A stretch of 64,000 bases of DNA from Enterobacter hormaechei subsp. hoffmannii (GCF_001729745.1 NZ_CP017186.1:1798001-1862000); one strand, 5' to 3'. Shown: positions 10,749 to 19,793, counted from the stretch's first letter. The notes: a model not told the origin generated them from the letters alone. Numbers and translations: made by a program.

Positions 10749-10988
10749 ATGAAACCTCTTCGTCAACAAAACCGCCAGGTTATTAGCTATGTACCCCGCG
10801 TTGAGCCCGCGCCGCCAGACCATGCCCTGAAGGTGGATGGTTTTCGCGATGTCTGGATGCTGCGGGGTAAATACGTTGCCTTCGTGCTGATTGGCGAGCA
10901 CTTCCGTCGCTCCCCTGCGTTTACGGTGCCGGAATCGGCGCAGCGATGGGCAATGCAGACCCGCCAGGATGAAGAGGTTGAAGAATAA
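10749..10988 (+). CDS. cedA: Cell division activator CedA
   Basis: Small basic DNA-binding protein, 79 aa from the ATG at 10749, matching E. coli CedA from MKPLRQQNRQ onwards. A GTG at 10734 would add five residues but has no better RBS. CedA was identified by its effect on division after over-replication, and has since also been reported to bind RNA polymerase. It is divergent from katE, with TATGAT at 10696-10701 as a plausible -10, and is followed by a terminator. Confidence 0.93.
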   Translation: MKPLRQQNRQVISYVPRVEPAPPDHALKVDGFRDVWMLRGKYVAFVLIGEHFRRSPAFTVPESAQRWAMQTRQDEEVEE

Positions 10989-10996
10989 CAGCCATA

Positions 10997-11026
10997 AAAA
11001 AACCGCCCGATGGCGGTTTTTTTATT
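10997..11026. terminator. Bidirectional terminator between cedA and tcyP
   Basis: AAAAAAACCGCC-CGAT-GGCGGTTTTTTT: T runs occur on both strands, fitting the two convergent genes. Confidence 0.93.
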
Positions 11027-11036
11027 TCAGCAGTGA

Positions 11037-12428
11037 TTAACGATGTGCCAGTTCGGCATCATCTTCACTGTCGAGAATCGTTTTGTCGGTCTGCTTCAGC
11101 CACTGGCTGGTCAGGGTACCGGCGGTCATTGAACCACTCACGTTCAACGCGGTACGACCCATATCGATCAGTGGTTCAACAGAGATCAGCAGGGCAACCA
11201 GCGTTACCGGCAGCCCCAGCGCAGGCAGAACGATCAGCGCAGCGAAGGTCGCGCCGCCGCCCACGCCCGCAACACCGGCGGAGCTAATGGTCACGATACC
11301 GACCAGCGTCGCAATCCAGACCGGATCCAGCGGGTTAATACCCACGGTTGGGGCAACCATCACGGCCAGCATCGCCGGGTAGAGACCCGCACAGCCGTTC
11401 TGCCCGATGGTGGCGCCAAAGGAGGCCGAGAAGCTGGCGATAGACTCGGGTACGCCCAGACGACGTGTCTGTGCTTCCACGTTCAGCGGAATCGATGCCG
11501 CGCTGGAACGGCTGGTGAAGGCGAAGGTCAGCACCGGCCAGACTTTGCGGAAATATTTCAGCGGGCCAACGCCGTTCACCGCCAGCAGGATGCCGTGCAC
11601 AACAAACATGATGCCCAGACCGAGGTACGAGGCAATCACAAAGCTGCCAAGCTTGATGATGTCTTGCAGGTTAGAACCTGCCACGACTTTGGTCATCAGC
11701 GCCAGGACACCGTACGGCGTCAGCTGCATGACCAGACGCACCAGCTTCATTACCCAGCTTTGCAGGGTATCGATGGCAGTCAGAACCCGCTCGCCTTTCG
11801 GCGCATCGTCCTTCAGCAGCTTCAGCGCAGCCACGCCCAGGAACGCAGCGAAGATCACTACGCTGATAATGGAGGTTGGGCTTGCACCGGTCAGGTCAGC
11901 AAACGGGTTTTTCGGAATGAAGGAGAGCACCATCTGCGGAACGGTCAGATCGGCCACTTTACCCACGTAGTTGGTCTCAATCGCCGTCAGACGCGCGGTT
12001 TCAGCGCTACCCTGCACCAGACCTTCAGCAGTCAGGCCAAACAGATTGGTAACCAGCACACCCACCAGCGCCGCAATCAGCGTGGTGAAGAGCAGGGTGC
12101 CAATGGTCAGGAAACTGATTTTACCCAGTTGAGAAGCATTATGCAGCCGGGCTACGGCGCTCAGAATTGAGGCGAATACCAGCGGCATAACGATCATTTG
12201 CAGCAGCTGTACATAGCCGTTACCGACAATGTTGAACCACTGAATGGAATCTTTCAGTACCGGGCTGTCGGAGCCGTAAATAGCGTGTAAGGCCAGGCCA
12301 AACACCACGCCCATGACCAGACCAACCAGTACCTTTTTCGCCAGGCTCCACTGTTTGTGGCGAGCCTGGGCGAGAAGCAATAGCAATACGACGAACACAA
12401 CAATGTTCGCGATGAGTGGAAAATTCAT
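11037..12428 (-). CDS. tcyP: L-cystine/cation symporter TcyP (YdjN)
   Basis: Dicarboxylate/amino acid:cation symporter (DAACS) family, 463 aa, with about eight membrane helices and the hairpin-type substrate region [22 protein letters not shown] and [24 protein letters not shown]. In E. coli YdjN imports cystine and related sulfur compounds and is under CysB. RBS GGAG lies 7 nt before the ATG. It ends at the shared terminator with cedA. Confidence 0.95.
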   Translation of the reverse strand: MNFPLIANIVVFVVLLLLLAQARHKQWSLAKKVLVGLVMGVVFGLALHAIYGSDSPVLKDSIQWFNIVGNGYVQLLQMIVMPLVFASILSAVARLHNASQLGKISFLTIGTLLFTTLIAALVGVLVTNLFGLTAEGLVQGSAETARLTAIETNYVGKVADLTVPQMVLSFIPKNPFADLTGASPTSIISVVIFAAFLGVAALKLLKDDAPKGERVLTAIDTLQSWVMKLVRLVMQLTPYGVLALMTKVVAGSNLQDIIKLGSFVIASYLGLGIMFVVHGILLAVNGVGPLKYFRKVWPVLTFAFTSRSSAASIPLNVEAQTRRLGVPESIASFSASFGATIGQNGCAGLYPAMLAVMVAPTVGINPLDPVWIATLVGIVTISSAGVAGVGGGATFAALIVLPALGLPVTLVALLISVEPLIDMGRTALNVSGSMTAGTLTSQWLKQTDKTILDSEDDAELAHR

Positions 12429-12555
12429 CCCCGTTCTCCTGATTTATTATACGGTCGGTTTTTACCGAACCTGTTGGCGCAAGGTTATCAGAAGTGTGAT
12501 GTGGCGCTTATATCCATATGGAATGGTTTATGACAAAAGTGATTGTATTGCCGGT

Positions 12556-13146
12556 TTAATGCTCAATCTGGTGATTAATAAAACGATTGAACTGAAATTG
12601 CAGCGAGTTGATCATCTGCGATGACCAGCGCACTGCACCATTTTCGGGCAATGTCTGCGGCATCCAGACGGCATAGGCAAACAGCGCCATGCACAGAACG
12701 CGCTCCAGCTGGTTGCCTTTTTGCGGCACGAGGATTGGCAGGCGGAAACGCCAGCGGCAGGGCCAGAGCAGCGGAACGCCCGCTGGCGTCAGCATATCGG
12801 CGAGGATATGGCTTAAGTAGCCGAGCACCATGCCCTGAATGGCATCCGCCGGGACTATCCAACTCTCGGGAACCTTCAAATAGAAGAGTGTAAGCAGGCC
12901 AAATACGGCCAGCAGGCTGTGGGTAAACCCGCGATGACCAAAGGCTCTGGCGATGGGTTTTGAAATCCACTTCAGCCGCTGACCAAGGAATGATTTTGGA
13001 TGGTCGATGTCCGGCAGCAGGCAGGTCAGCACGGCAGAAGGGACAATATGCCACCAGTCCCCCTGGGCCAGCACAGGGGTCAGTTCAGCGTTTTTAGCAA
13101 ACACTGCACAGGCAAGTGAAAAAAGCAGGTGGCCTTCCGCCGTCAT
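12556..13146 (-). CDS. ydjM: Inner-membrane metal-dependent hydrolase-like protein YdjM
   Basis: 196 aa, YdjM/LexA-induced membrane-bound hydrolase family (DUF457 type). His/Asp motifs near the N-terminus (MTAEGHLLFSL, LPDIDHP, FGHRGFTHS) and YLSHILADMLTPAGVPLLWP resemble membrane metal hydrolases, with several hydrophobic segments. Substrate unknown. A LexA box lies 17 bp upstream of the start, in line with its SOS induction in E. coli. Confidence 0.93.
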   Translation of the reverse strand: MTAEGHLLFSLACAVFAKNAELTPVLAQGDWWHIVPSAVLTCLLPDIDHPKSFLGQRLKWISKPIARAFGHRGFTHSLLAVFGLLTLFYLKVPESWIVPADAIQGMVLGYLSHILADMLTPAGVPLLWPCRWRFRLPILVPQKGNQLERVLCMALFAYAVWMPQTLPENGAVRWSSQMINSLQFQFNRFINHQIEH

Positions 13147-13162
13147 GATAAAACCCGGTAAA

Positions 13163-13178
13163 CTGTCAATCCATACAG
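13163..13178 (-). promoter_or_regulatory. LexA box of ydjM
   Basis: CTGT-N8-ACAG with favourable flanking A/T. A further ACAG at 13193-13196 lacks a proper partner, so I count only one box. Confidence 0.88.
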
Positions 13179-13241
13179 TATAGGGTTTTTATACAGTGTG
13201 TGAAAGAGGTGACGGTGTAACTCTTTGTCACAAACCGGCGG

Positions 13242-14003
13242 TTAGCGCGCCAGCCAGCCACCGTCTACGGCAAGGGTATGGCCGTTAACGTAATCCGACG
13301 CCGCCGAGGCCAGAAACACCACCGGACCCTGTAAATCCTCCGGAAGTCCCCAGCGGCCCGCCGGAATACGGTCGAGGATCGCCTGGCTGCGCTGCTCATC
13401 ATCGCGAAGTTGTTGGGTGTTATTTGTCGCCATATAACCCGGCGCGATAGCGTTCACGTTAATACCTAGCGGCGCCCATTCGTTTGCCAGCAGGCGGGTG
13501 AGCCCGAGGACGCCGCTTTTCGAAGCCGTATAGGACGGCACCCGAATGCCGCCCTGGAAGGAGAGCATGGACGCAATGTTAATGATCTTGCCGCCCTGAC
13601 CCTGCACGATAAACTGTTTCGCTATTGCCTGAGAGAGGAAAAAGACCGATTTCAGATTGAGATCGATGACCTCGTCCCAGTCCTTCTCGCTAAATTCCAG
13701 CGCATCGCACCGACGAATGGTGCCGGCATTGTTAACCAGAATATCGATGCGGCCCATCTCTGTGACGGCGGTATCCACGACGCTCTGAATACTCTCATGC
13801 TTGCCGAGATCGGCGCGAATTGCGATAAAGCGCCGTCCCAGCGCCGTGACGCGCGCAGCCGTTTCGTCAGGAACCTTGCGGTTTACCCCCACGATATCGC
13901 ATCCTGCCTGGGCGAGGGCAATGGCCATGCCTTGCCCCAGACCGGTATCGCACCCGGTCACCATCGCCACTTTTCCTGCCAGAGTAAAAGCATCCAGTAT
14001 CAT
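13242..14003 (-). CDS. kduD: SDR oxidoreductase, KduD type (2-dehydro-3-deoxy-D-gluconate 5-dehydrogenase)
   Basis: Classical short-chain dehydrogenase, 253 aa. NAD-binding VTGCDTGLGQG near residue 17, NNAG near residue 88 and the catalytic Tyr/Lys in SYTASKSG near residue 157 are present. The C-terminus ending YVNGHTLAVDGGWLAR and the stretch ALEFSEKDWDEVI read as KduD. The ATG at 14003 gives the usual family length; the frame from 14039 adds 12 unsupported residues. There is no kduI or pectin gene nearby, unlike the E. coli kduID pair, so the substrate may be another 3-deoxy sugar or gluconate derivative. Confidence 0.82.
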   Translation of the reverse strand: MILDAFTLAGKVAMVTGCDTGLGQGMAIALAQAGCDIVGVNRKVPDETAARVTALGRRFIAIRADLGKHESIQSVVDTAVTEMGRIDILVNNAGTIRRCDALEFSEKDWDEVIDLNLKSVFFLSQAIAKQFIVQGQGGKIINIASMLSFQGGIRVPSYTASKSGVLGLTRLLANEWAPLGINVNAIAPGYMATNNTQQLRDDEQRSQAILDRIPAGRWGLPEDLQGPVVFLASAASDYVNGHTLAVDGGWLAR

Positions 14004-14131
14004 ACGCGCCTCAGAAGTCAGGTTATTGTCATTCTGCACGTAAGGATAGGAGTCTGGAATGAGAAAAGCAAATAAAGTAAAACGTTGTTTTGATTTTGTG
14101 ATGCAGGCAGCCGAAGCTGCCTGAAAGAGCG

Positions 14132-14803
14132 TTACTCTCCGCGCAGATGGCGGGCAGTCAATTCTTCAAGAGACGTCAGCCTGACATCCGCGAGGGCAAA
14201 GCGGGGATCGTGTCGGCCTTCTTCAGCCGGCACAACGATGGAGCGCATACGTGCGGCTTTGGACGCCACCATGCCGTTAACCGAATCTTCCAGCGCCACA
14301 CAGGTAAGCGGATCCAGCCCCAGTTTCGCGGCGCAGTCCATATACACCTGCGGATGTGGCTTGCTGTAAGGAAGCTTTTCGGCCGAGGCCAGCGCGTCGA
14401 AGCTGTCGCGCAGCCCGAACATCGTCAGCACTTTTTCCAGCATATGCAGAGGTGAGGCAGAGGCAAGCCCCACTTTCAGCCCTTGCGCCTTGCACAGGGC
14501 GATAGCGTCGCGTACGCCCGGTAACAGAGGCTTATTCTCTTCTACAAGGGAGATAGCACGGTTGATAATGCGCGCCGTAACTTCGTCGCGATCCGGGCCA
14601 ACCCATGGCTGGTGGGCATACCAAAGGTCAACCACCATATCGATGCGCAGCCCCAGGGTATCGGGAAGCTCATTACGACGACTGATATCGACGCCGAGGC
14701 TGGCCATCACGTCCAGTTCAGCCCGATCCCACAGGGGTTCGGAATCAATCAACAATCCATCCATGTCAAAAATAGCGGCAAGTATCTGGCGCGGTGTCGA
14801 CAT
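14132..14803 (-). CDS. hxpB: Hexitol phosphatase B / 2-deoxyglucose-6-phosphatase (HAD)
   Basis: HAD-like hydrolase of 223 aa with nucleophile motif FDMDGLLIDSEPLWD at residues 12-26, motif II GLASASP and motif III/IV VALEDSVNGMVASKAA. The orthologue YniC/HxpB dephosphorylates hexitol phosphates and 2-deoxyglucose-6-P. RBS AAGGAG is 7 nt upstream. It is divergent from yniB (140-bp spacer) and lies upstream of the kduD-type gene on the same strand. Confidence 0.93.
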   Translation of the reverse strand: MSTPRQILAAIFDMDGLLIDSEPLWDRAELDVMASLGVDISRRNELPDTLGLRIDMVVDLWYAHQPWVGPDRDEVTARIINRAISLVEENKPLLPGVRDAIALCKAQGLKVGLASASPLHMLEKVLTMFGLRDSFDALASAEKLPYSKPHPQVYMDCAAKLGLDPLTCVALEDSVNGMVASKAARMRSIVVPAEEGRHDPRFALADVRLTSLEELTARHLRGE

Positions 14804-14943
14804 TACAACATCTCCTTATCTTGGGGTAAGACGAACGGTGCTAAGCACAAGCAATTTAGCATATTGCATTCAAAGATCGGGCGAAAATGACCGACAGCAG
14901 GTAGACTTAGGCACAAATAACGCGTCTTTATGAAGAGGAACTA

Positions 14944-15480
14944 ATGACGTATCAACAAGCTGGACGCATCGCAGTCTTAAAACGTATTGCTGGTTGGGTT
15001 ATTTTCATTCCCGCCCTGATTTCAACGCTGATCTCCGTACTTAAATTTATGTACGATCACAGCGAAAAACAGCCGGGCATTAATGCCGTCATGCTCGATT
15101 TTGCCCACGTCATGATTGAGATGATGCGGTTTAACACCCCATTCCTGAACGTCTTCTGGTTCAACTCGCCCACCCCGGATTTTCACCACCAGCTGAATGT
15201 CGGGTTCTGGATAATCTATGCGTTGATCTTTATCGCGATGGCGTTGCAGGCCTCCGGCGCACGCATGAGCCGCCAGACCCGCTTTTTACGCGAAGGGGTA
15301 GAAGATCAGCTGATACTTGAGAAGGCGAAAGGCCCTGACGGGATGAGCCGCGAGCAGATCGAATCGCGCATTGTCGTTCCGCGTCATACCATTTTTGTGC
15401 AGTTTTTCCCGCTCTATATCCTGCCGGTTATTATCATTGTGGCCGGGTATTTCTTCTTTACGCTGCTCGGCTTCCTGTAA
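14944..15480 (+). CDS. yniB: Inner-membrane protein YniB
   Basis: 178 aa, unknown function. Hydrophobic segments near residues 15-35, 90-107 and 150-175 suggest three membrane helices, with a charged cytoplasmic or periplasmic stretch between the last two. RBS GAAGAGG is well placed. Position between hxpB and yniA matches E. coli. Confidence 0.9.
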   Translation: MTYQQAGRIAVLKRIAGWVIFIPALISTLISVLKFMYDHSEKQPGINAVMLDFAHVMIEMMRFNTPFLNVFWFNSPTPDFHHQLNVGFWIIYALIFIAMALQASGARMSRQTRFLREGVEDQLILEKAKGPDGMSREQIESRIVVPRHTIFVQFFPLYILPVIIIVAGYFFFTLLGFL

Positions 15481-15487
15481 TGTCAAA

Positions 15488-15507
15488 GGGGGCGTATTGC
15501 CGCCCCC
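15488..15507. terminator. Hairpin between convergent yniB and yniA
   Basis: GGGGGCG-TATTGC-CGCCCCC, a 7-bp GC stem in the 32-bp gap between the two stop codons. There is no clear T run, so termination efficiency is uncertain. Confidence 0.55.
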
Positions 15508-15512
15508 TCCCG

Positions 15513-16373
15513 CTATGCCGCCAGGATACGATCCAGCGCTCGCTGGGCATTCACCAGATGACTCCCGCCAAACAAAATCGCCCGGTTTAGCAAGGTGTAC
15601 AGCTGATAAACCGGCTGACGTTCAAGGAAACCCGCAGGTAACGGCGAGACAGACTGATAGCCATCATAAATTTGCGGCGGCTGTTCAGGGTGCAACGGCA
15701 GCATCGCGAGGTCACATTCTCTGTCGCCCCAGTAGCAGGCCGGGTCAAATATATAGGGACCATCAGGCCCAAGCGCGCAGTTGTTCGACCATAAATCACC
15801 GTGCAGAAGGGAAGCCTGAGGCTGATGCGAAGCCAGACGCTGCTGAATGTGTTCAACAATCGCGTCGATGTTGCCGAACGCTAGTCCCTTTTCAGCGGCC
15901 AGCTCCAGCTGCCAGCCTATGCGCTGCTCGGCAAAAAAAGTCGGCCAACGGCGTTGCCACGCGTTTGGCTGTGGGGTGGTTGAGAGGTCGTTATCGAAAT
16001 CGAGCCCAAACTGAGGTTGATCGCTCCACTGGTGCAAACGGGCGATCTGTTGGCCGAGAATAAAGGCGTTGTGCGCATCCAGAGGGCGCGCCGGAAGATA
16101 GTTCATCACCAGAAAGCTGTAGTCACGATCGCTGCCAACGGCTAAAACCTGTGGAACGTTGACTGTTTTACTGCGCGATAACAACTCAAGCTGATCGGCT
16201 TCGGCCGTAAAAATGGGGAGCAATTCGCGCTCATCACATTTTACGAAGAGATCGCGCCCGGCGTAACGTAAATGCCATGCGGCATGGATCTCTCCGCCTG
16301 GCAGTTCGTTACGCAGTTCAATTTCACCTTCACCCAGTTGCTCACTTAAAAGATGACTGATAGCCTGCCACAT
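15513..16373 (-). CDS. yniA: Fructosamine kinase family protein YniA
   Basis: 286 aa, fructosamine-3-kinase/ketosamine-3-kinase family of aminoglycoside-phosphotransferase-like folds. The catalytic loop LLHGDLWSNN lies near residue 190, and IFDPACYWGDRECDLAML carries the metal-binding Asp. The likely role is phosphorylation of glycated proteins or ketosamines for deglycation; YniA's physiological substrate is not firmly known. RBS GGGAGAG is just before the ATG. Confidence 0.92.
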   Translation of the reverse strand: MWQAISHLLSEQLGEGEIELRNELPGGEIHAAWHLRYAGRDLFVKCDERELLPIFTAEADQLELLSRSKTVNVPQVLAVGSDRDYSFLVMNYLPARPLDAHNAFILGQQIARLHQWSDQPQFGLDFDNDLSTTPQPNAWQRRWPTFFAEQRIGWQLELAAEKGLAFGNIDAIVEHIQQRLASHQPQASLLHGDLWSNNCALGPDGPYIFDPACYWGDRECDLAMLPLHPEQPPQIYDGYQSVSPLPAGFLERQPVYQLYTLLNRAILFGGSHLVNAQRALDRILAA

Positions 16374-16478
16374 GATGTCTCTCCCATGTTGTCTGCCAGA
16401 TCATAAAGTTAGCGCAAAACGGCTATAAAAAAACAGGAACTAACGCACAACTGAGCGGTTTAATTTTGTACAGGGCAC

Positions 16479-16769
16479 TTATTGCTCTTTTTTATGCCAG
16501 TTTTCCCAGCTATCCACATCAATTTCCGTGGCTTTGTCAGTCACGCTTTCCACCAGGCTACTGGCCAGCGCCTTCACCTCCTCCTGACTCAGCGGGCTTA
16601 TCAGGCCAAAGGCCAGCGAGCCGAGATCGTGAATATTGCCCTCATCGTCCGTCAGCGTGAGCAGAAAATTCGCCCGCGTGAAAGCGTTGTTGAGTTCATT
16701 CAGTTCGGTCAGCGATGCTTCATGAATATTGACGGTTACGACGTAGCGGGTGATATCACCACTGCTCAT
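16479..16769 (-). CDS. ydiZ: Conserved small protein YdiZ
   Basis: 96 aa, unknown function, no signal peptide or membrane segment; acidic, ending in DVDSWENWHKKEQ. Its place directly downstream of pfkB on the same strand matches ydiZ of E. coli. RBS GAGGTG precedes the ATG. A GC-rich hairpin (16831-16855) sits in the spacer after pfkB, so co-transcription is probably partial. Confidence 0.8.
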   Translation of the reverse strand: MSSGDITRYVVTVNIHEASLTELNELNNAFTRANFLLTLTDDEGNIHDLGSLAFGLISPLSQEEVKALASSLVESVTDKATEIDVDSWENWHKKEQ

Positions 16770-16860
16770 AATTCACCTCGTTGTTATCCTGAAAGTTTTC
16801 TTAGCATAGTCGATAAGCCATATTTGGCGACTTCCCCCTCCACGGGAAGGGGAAGCACGT

Positions 16861-17793
16861 TCAGCTTCTCGCCAGGTAATCGACAATTTTCTGGGTATCC
16901 GCAAGCGAACACAGACGGGTTCCCTGATTGATGGTGGCAGCGCTCCCTGCCGCGACGCCATAGCGTGCCATCTCCAGAAGCGAAGCGCCCTGCGCCAGCT
17001 TCAGCACCATCGCGCCAACCATACTGTCACCGGCACCCACGGTACTCTGACTTTTCATCGGCGGTGGAACAACCTGCACGCAGCCCGTCTTGTCGACGGC
17101 CAGCGCACCCTGAGGACCGAGAGAGACTACAACGCGATGCGCTTTGCCCGTGCGTACCAACTCTTCTGCGGCAGTACGCACGTCATCAGGCTGGTTGAGC
17201 TCGCGATTGACAAGCGCACTGAGCTCTTTCTGGTTAGGTTTGACAAGTTCAAGTTGTCCGGGCTCTAACGCCGCCTTCAGGGCATCGCCTGAGCTATCGA
17301 CAATGCAGCGGATGCCGCGCTGGAGCACCGCCTGAACCAGTGCCGTCAGCTTTTCTGTTTTGACGCCCGGCGGCAGGCTACCGCTGATCACCAGCAATGA
17401 GCCGCTTTCAATGGTCAGCACTTTCTCTTCCAGTTGACGAAACTCATCATCGCTCAACTTCGCCCCTGGCATCACAAAACGATATTGCTCGCCGCTGGAT
17501 TCAACATGGACATGCAGGTTTTGCCGGGTCCAGTCTCTGGCGTCAACGGTATCTACGGCAACCTGTTCATCTGCCAGCAACGCAACCAGATGCTCACCCG
17601 TGGCGCCGCCAGCGGGGAAGATGGCGGTTGCTTTTCCGCCGAGATGGGTAATTGCGCGCGCCACGTTAATGCCGCCGCCGCCCGGCTCAAACACCGGCGC
17701 GCTACAGCGCAGCTTACCTTCCGGATAGATTTGCGGCGTCATGGTCGCAGAGTCGAGGGAAGGGGAGAGCGTCAGCGTGTAAATCGAAGCCAT
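16861..17793 (-). CDS. pfkB: 6-phosphofructokinase II
   Basis: PfkB/ribokinase-family enzyme of glycolysis, 310 aa, phosphorylating fructose-6-phosphate with ATP. Signatures: FEPGGGGINVARAI near residue 35 (PfkB motif 1), VSLGPQGAL, and the C-terminal motif STVGAGDSMVGAM with catalytic Asp. Two ATGs are adjacent; the second (17793) has the better distance to GGAGG and gives MASIYTLTL, equivalent to the E. coli start. It is divergent from ydiY. Confidence 0.96.
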   Translation of the reverse strand: MASIYTLTLSPSLDSATMTPQIYPEGKLRCSAPVFEPGGGGINVARAITHLGGKATAIFPAGGATGEHLVALLADEQVAVDTVDARDWTRQNLHVHVESSGEQYRFVMPGAKLSDDEFRQLEEKVLTIESGSLLVISGSLPPGVKTEKLTALVQAVLQRGIRCIVDSSGDALKAALEPGQLELVKPNQKELSALVNRELNQPDDVRTAAEELVRTGKAHRVVVSLGPQGALAVDKTGCVQVVPPPMKSQSTVGAGDSMVGAMVLKLAQGASLLEMARYGVAAGSAATINQGTRLCSLADTQKIVDYLARS

Positions 17794-18042
17794 CATGACC
17801 TCCTTTTATCATGGGTTATTTTAAGCCTGGCACCGTTTGGCAGGAAGGCAACGTAAATAACAGTATGATTTTAAAAATGAATGCTGACAAAAAACCTTGG
17901 CCGGGTATATACATTAAATCGCGTTTTGGGATCGTTCTTATTCAAAAAATGAAAGAAGAAATTATTGCTATGTTATTTGCGGCTTTTTATAATTTGTTAC
18001 CTTTCTATGGTCGCCTTGTCATTGATCCGCAAGAAAGTTTCC

Positions 18043-18065
18043 GAGACCGTGACGGTCTCTTTTTA
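18043..18065 (+). terminator. Terminator-like hairpin in the ydiY leader
   Basis: GAGACC-GTGAC-GGTCTC followed by TTTTT ends only 23 bp before the ydiY ATG. It may be an attenuator or the 3' end of a short transcript. Confidence 0.7.
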
Positions 18066-18088
18066 TGTTGTACGGACTCCTAAAATAA

Positions 18089-18847
18089 ATGAAGCTTTTG
18101 AAGACAGTACCCGCAGCACTGATGCTGGCGGGTGGCGTATTTGCGTCACTGAATGCAACCGCCGATGATACCGTTTTTACTGTCATGGACGATCCCTCCA
18201 CTGCCAAAAAACCCTTTGAAGGTAACGTGAATGCCGGGTATCTGGCGCAATCCGGTAACACGAAAAGCTCCTCCATGACCGCAGACAGCACCCTGACCTG
18301 GTACGGCAACACCACGGCCTGGTCGCTGTGGGGCAATGCCAGCAACACATCTGCTAACGATGAACGCTCCTCTGAGAAATACGCGGTAGGTGGGCGTAGC
18401 CGTTACAACATGACAGATTATGACTACCTGTTCGGGCAGGCGAGTTGGCTTACTGACCGCTACAACGGCTATCGCCAGCGCGATGTCATGACTGCGGGTT
18501 ATGGTCGTCAGTTCCTGAATGGACCGGTGCACAGCCTCCGTTTTGAATTCGGTCCGGGTGTCCGTTACGACGAGTACACCAACGGCGAAGATGAAACCCA
18601 GCCGCTGGGTTATGCATCGGGCACCTACGCATGGCAAATGACTGACAACGCTAAATTCACCCAGGGTGTGTCGGTGTTTGGTGCTGAAGATACAACGCTG
18701 AACTCTGAAAGTGCGTTGAACGTGGCTATCAACGAACACTTTGGACTCAAGGTGGCGTACAACGTAACCTGGAACTCATCACCGCCTGATTCCGCGCCGG
18801 AACATACCGATCGCCGAACCACGATTTCTTTAGGTTATAAAATGTAA
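18089..18847 (+). CDS. ydiY: Outer-membrane-like DUF481 protein YdiY
   Basis: 252 aa with signal peptide (cleavage near ATADD), then beta-strand-rich sequence with alternating aromatic residues and a C-terminal LGYKM, typical of DUF481 proteins thought to form small outer-membrane or periplasmic barrels. The product is acid-inducible in E. coli, with unknown function. The RBS is weak and an intrinsic terminator stands just in front of the start, which hints at conditional expression. Confidence 0.92.
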   Translation: MKLLKTVPAALMLAGGVFASLNATADDTVFTVMDDPSTAKKPFEGNVNAGYLAQSGNTKSSSMTADSTLTWYGNTTAWSLWGNASNTSANDERSSEKYAVGGRSRYNMTDYDYLFGQASWLTDRYNGYRQRDVMTAGYGRQFLNGPVHSLRFEFGPGVRYDEYTNGEDETQPLGYASGTYAWQMTDNAKFTQGVSVFGAEDTTLNSESALNVAINEHFGLKVAYNVTWNSSPPDSAPEHTDRRTTISLGYKM

Positions 18848-18854
18848 TTTCTTC

Positions 18855-18890
18855 GGGCCGGGACTATTCTCGGCCTGTTTTTTATTTTTT
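18855..18890 (+). terminator. Terminator of ydiY
   Basis: GGGCCG ... CGGCC hairpin with a 10-nt loop followed by TGTTTTTT. Confidence 0.65.
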
Positions 18891-19111
18891 GAAACTGTGC
18901 TTATTTATATTAAACGGCGTTTTGAAATAATAGGCATGCTTTCGTCTTCATAATTTCTCCATAATTAGGCGACCAGGCCTTATTCAGTTTATTTGACACG
19001 ATTTGATAAATAATTTGACTAGGCAAAAGTGTGATCCAGATCTACACTTACGGCACAGGCAAAAAACTCGCCTCAGGCATTTCTGCATTAATTAAGTATG
19101 AGAACAGAATT

Positions 19112-19345
19112 ATGAAAAAAATCAAAACCGCTACAGCAGCGATGGTGCTTTCCGCACTTTCATTTGGCGTATTTGCTGCTGATAATATGACGCAACCTGC
19201 CAGTGACGTTAACAGCCCAGTCGGGATCGCTAAAGCCTCTGATGTTGAAGCAGGCTCCAACATTGCCCCTGGCTCCCAGTCTACCGGCCAGTCAATGAAT
19301 GATGCATTTGATGTACACAAGCTGGTGTCGGGTGAGTGGTCCTGA
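19112..19345 (+). CDS. Small exported protein of unknown function
   Basis: 77 aa from the ATG at 19112. A clear Sec signal peptide MKKIKTATAAMVLSALSFG with an Ala-X-Ala cleavage site at FAADN leaves about 55 mature residues, rich in Ser, Ala, Gly and Asn and ending HKLVSGEWS. The signal peptide looks like those of the BhsA/YhcN (DUF1471) family, but the DUF1471 core is not visible, so I do not assign it. The frame extended to 19031 has no signal-peptide logic. No cysteine is present in the mature part. Confidence 0.7.
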   Translation: MKKIKTATAAMVLSALSFGVFAADNMTQPASDVNSPVGIAKASDVEAGSNIAPGSQSTGQSMNDAFDVHKLVSGEWS

Positions 19346-19494
19346 TATTTCAACTGCCACATGTGATGGAATATATACGCTGTCACAGCCTGGCGAAAAC
19401 CGGATTATGACGTACCGGTTTTGGACCATAAATTATCGTAAAGATAGTTAAGATTTATTCAGTAAATTCACGGCACGTTTTCGCTGACATAATA

Positions 19495-19602
19495 TTAGCC
19501 CCAGATCATCGCGGCCCAGCGCAGCAGCAACATCGCGCCGCAAATAGCGATTAACACCACGACCATTTTCCAGTGCTTAACGGCAAATCTTTTTGTTGGC
19601 AT
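19495..19602 (-). CDS. yniD: Small membrane protein YniD
   Basis: 35-aa protein starting MPTKRFAVKHWK, then one hydrophobic helix (MVVVLIAICGAMLLL) and the tail RWAAMIWG. It is nearly identical to E. coli YniD as I remember it, and sits between ydiY and thrS as there. RBS AAGGAT is 8 nt before the ATG. It should be a single-pass inner-membrane protein with a basic N-terminus inside. Function unknown. Confidence 0.88.
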   Translation of the reverse strand: MPTKRFAVKHWKMVVVLIAICGAMLLLRWAAMIWG

Positions 19603-19700
19603 AACCCAATCCTTGTCAGTTGATACCCTTAGTCTACCAAAGTCTGCGCCAGAAAGCGCTTTACCCGGGACAACAGGTTATGCCAGAACAGCGGTTCGGC

Positions 19701-19793
19701 TTAAAACCAGTGGAATCTGTCGGCCAGTATCAATACCAGACCAGCAGCGGAAAGTAGATTCAATATCACAACGGTTCTGCTCGATACATTCAT
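19701..19793 (-). CDS. Small membrane protein, YncL-like
   Basis: 30-aa ORF: MNVSSRTVVILNLLSAAG, then a hydrophobic stretch ending in LADRFHWF. AAGGGG lies 7 nt before the ATG. The sequence strongly resembles the E. coli stress-induced small membrane protein YncL (recalled start MNVSSRTVVLINFF). It lies 98 bp upstream of yniD on the same strand, so the two may be co-expressed. The similarity rests on memory, not on a search. Confidence 0.75.
   Translation of the reverse strand: MNVSSRTVVILNLLSAAGLVLILADRFHWF

Noticed and set aside
13181..13196. Second LexA box in front of ydjM
   Set aside because: Only the ACAG half matches; the CTGT half is absent.
17811..18083. 90-codon frame in the pfkB-ydiY spacer
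   Set aside because: No RBS, reads through the terminator hairpin, and begins inside the pfkB promoter region; more likely leader sequence.
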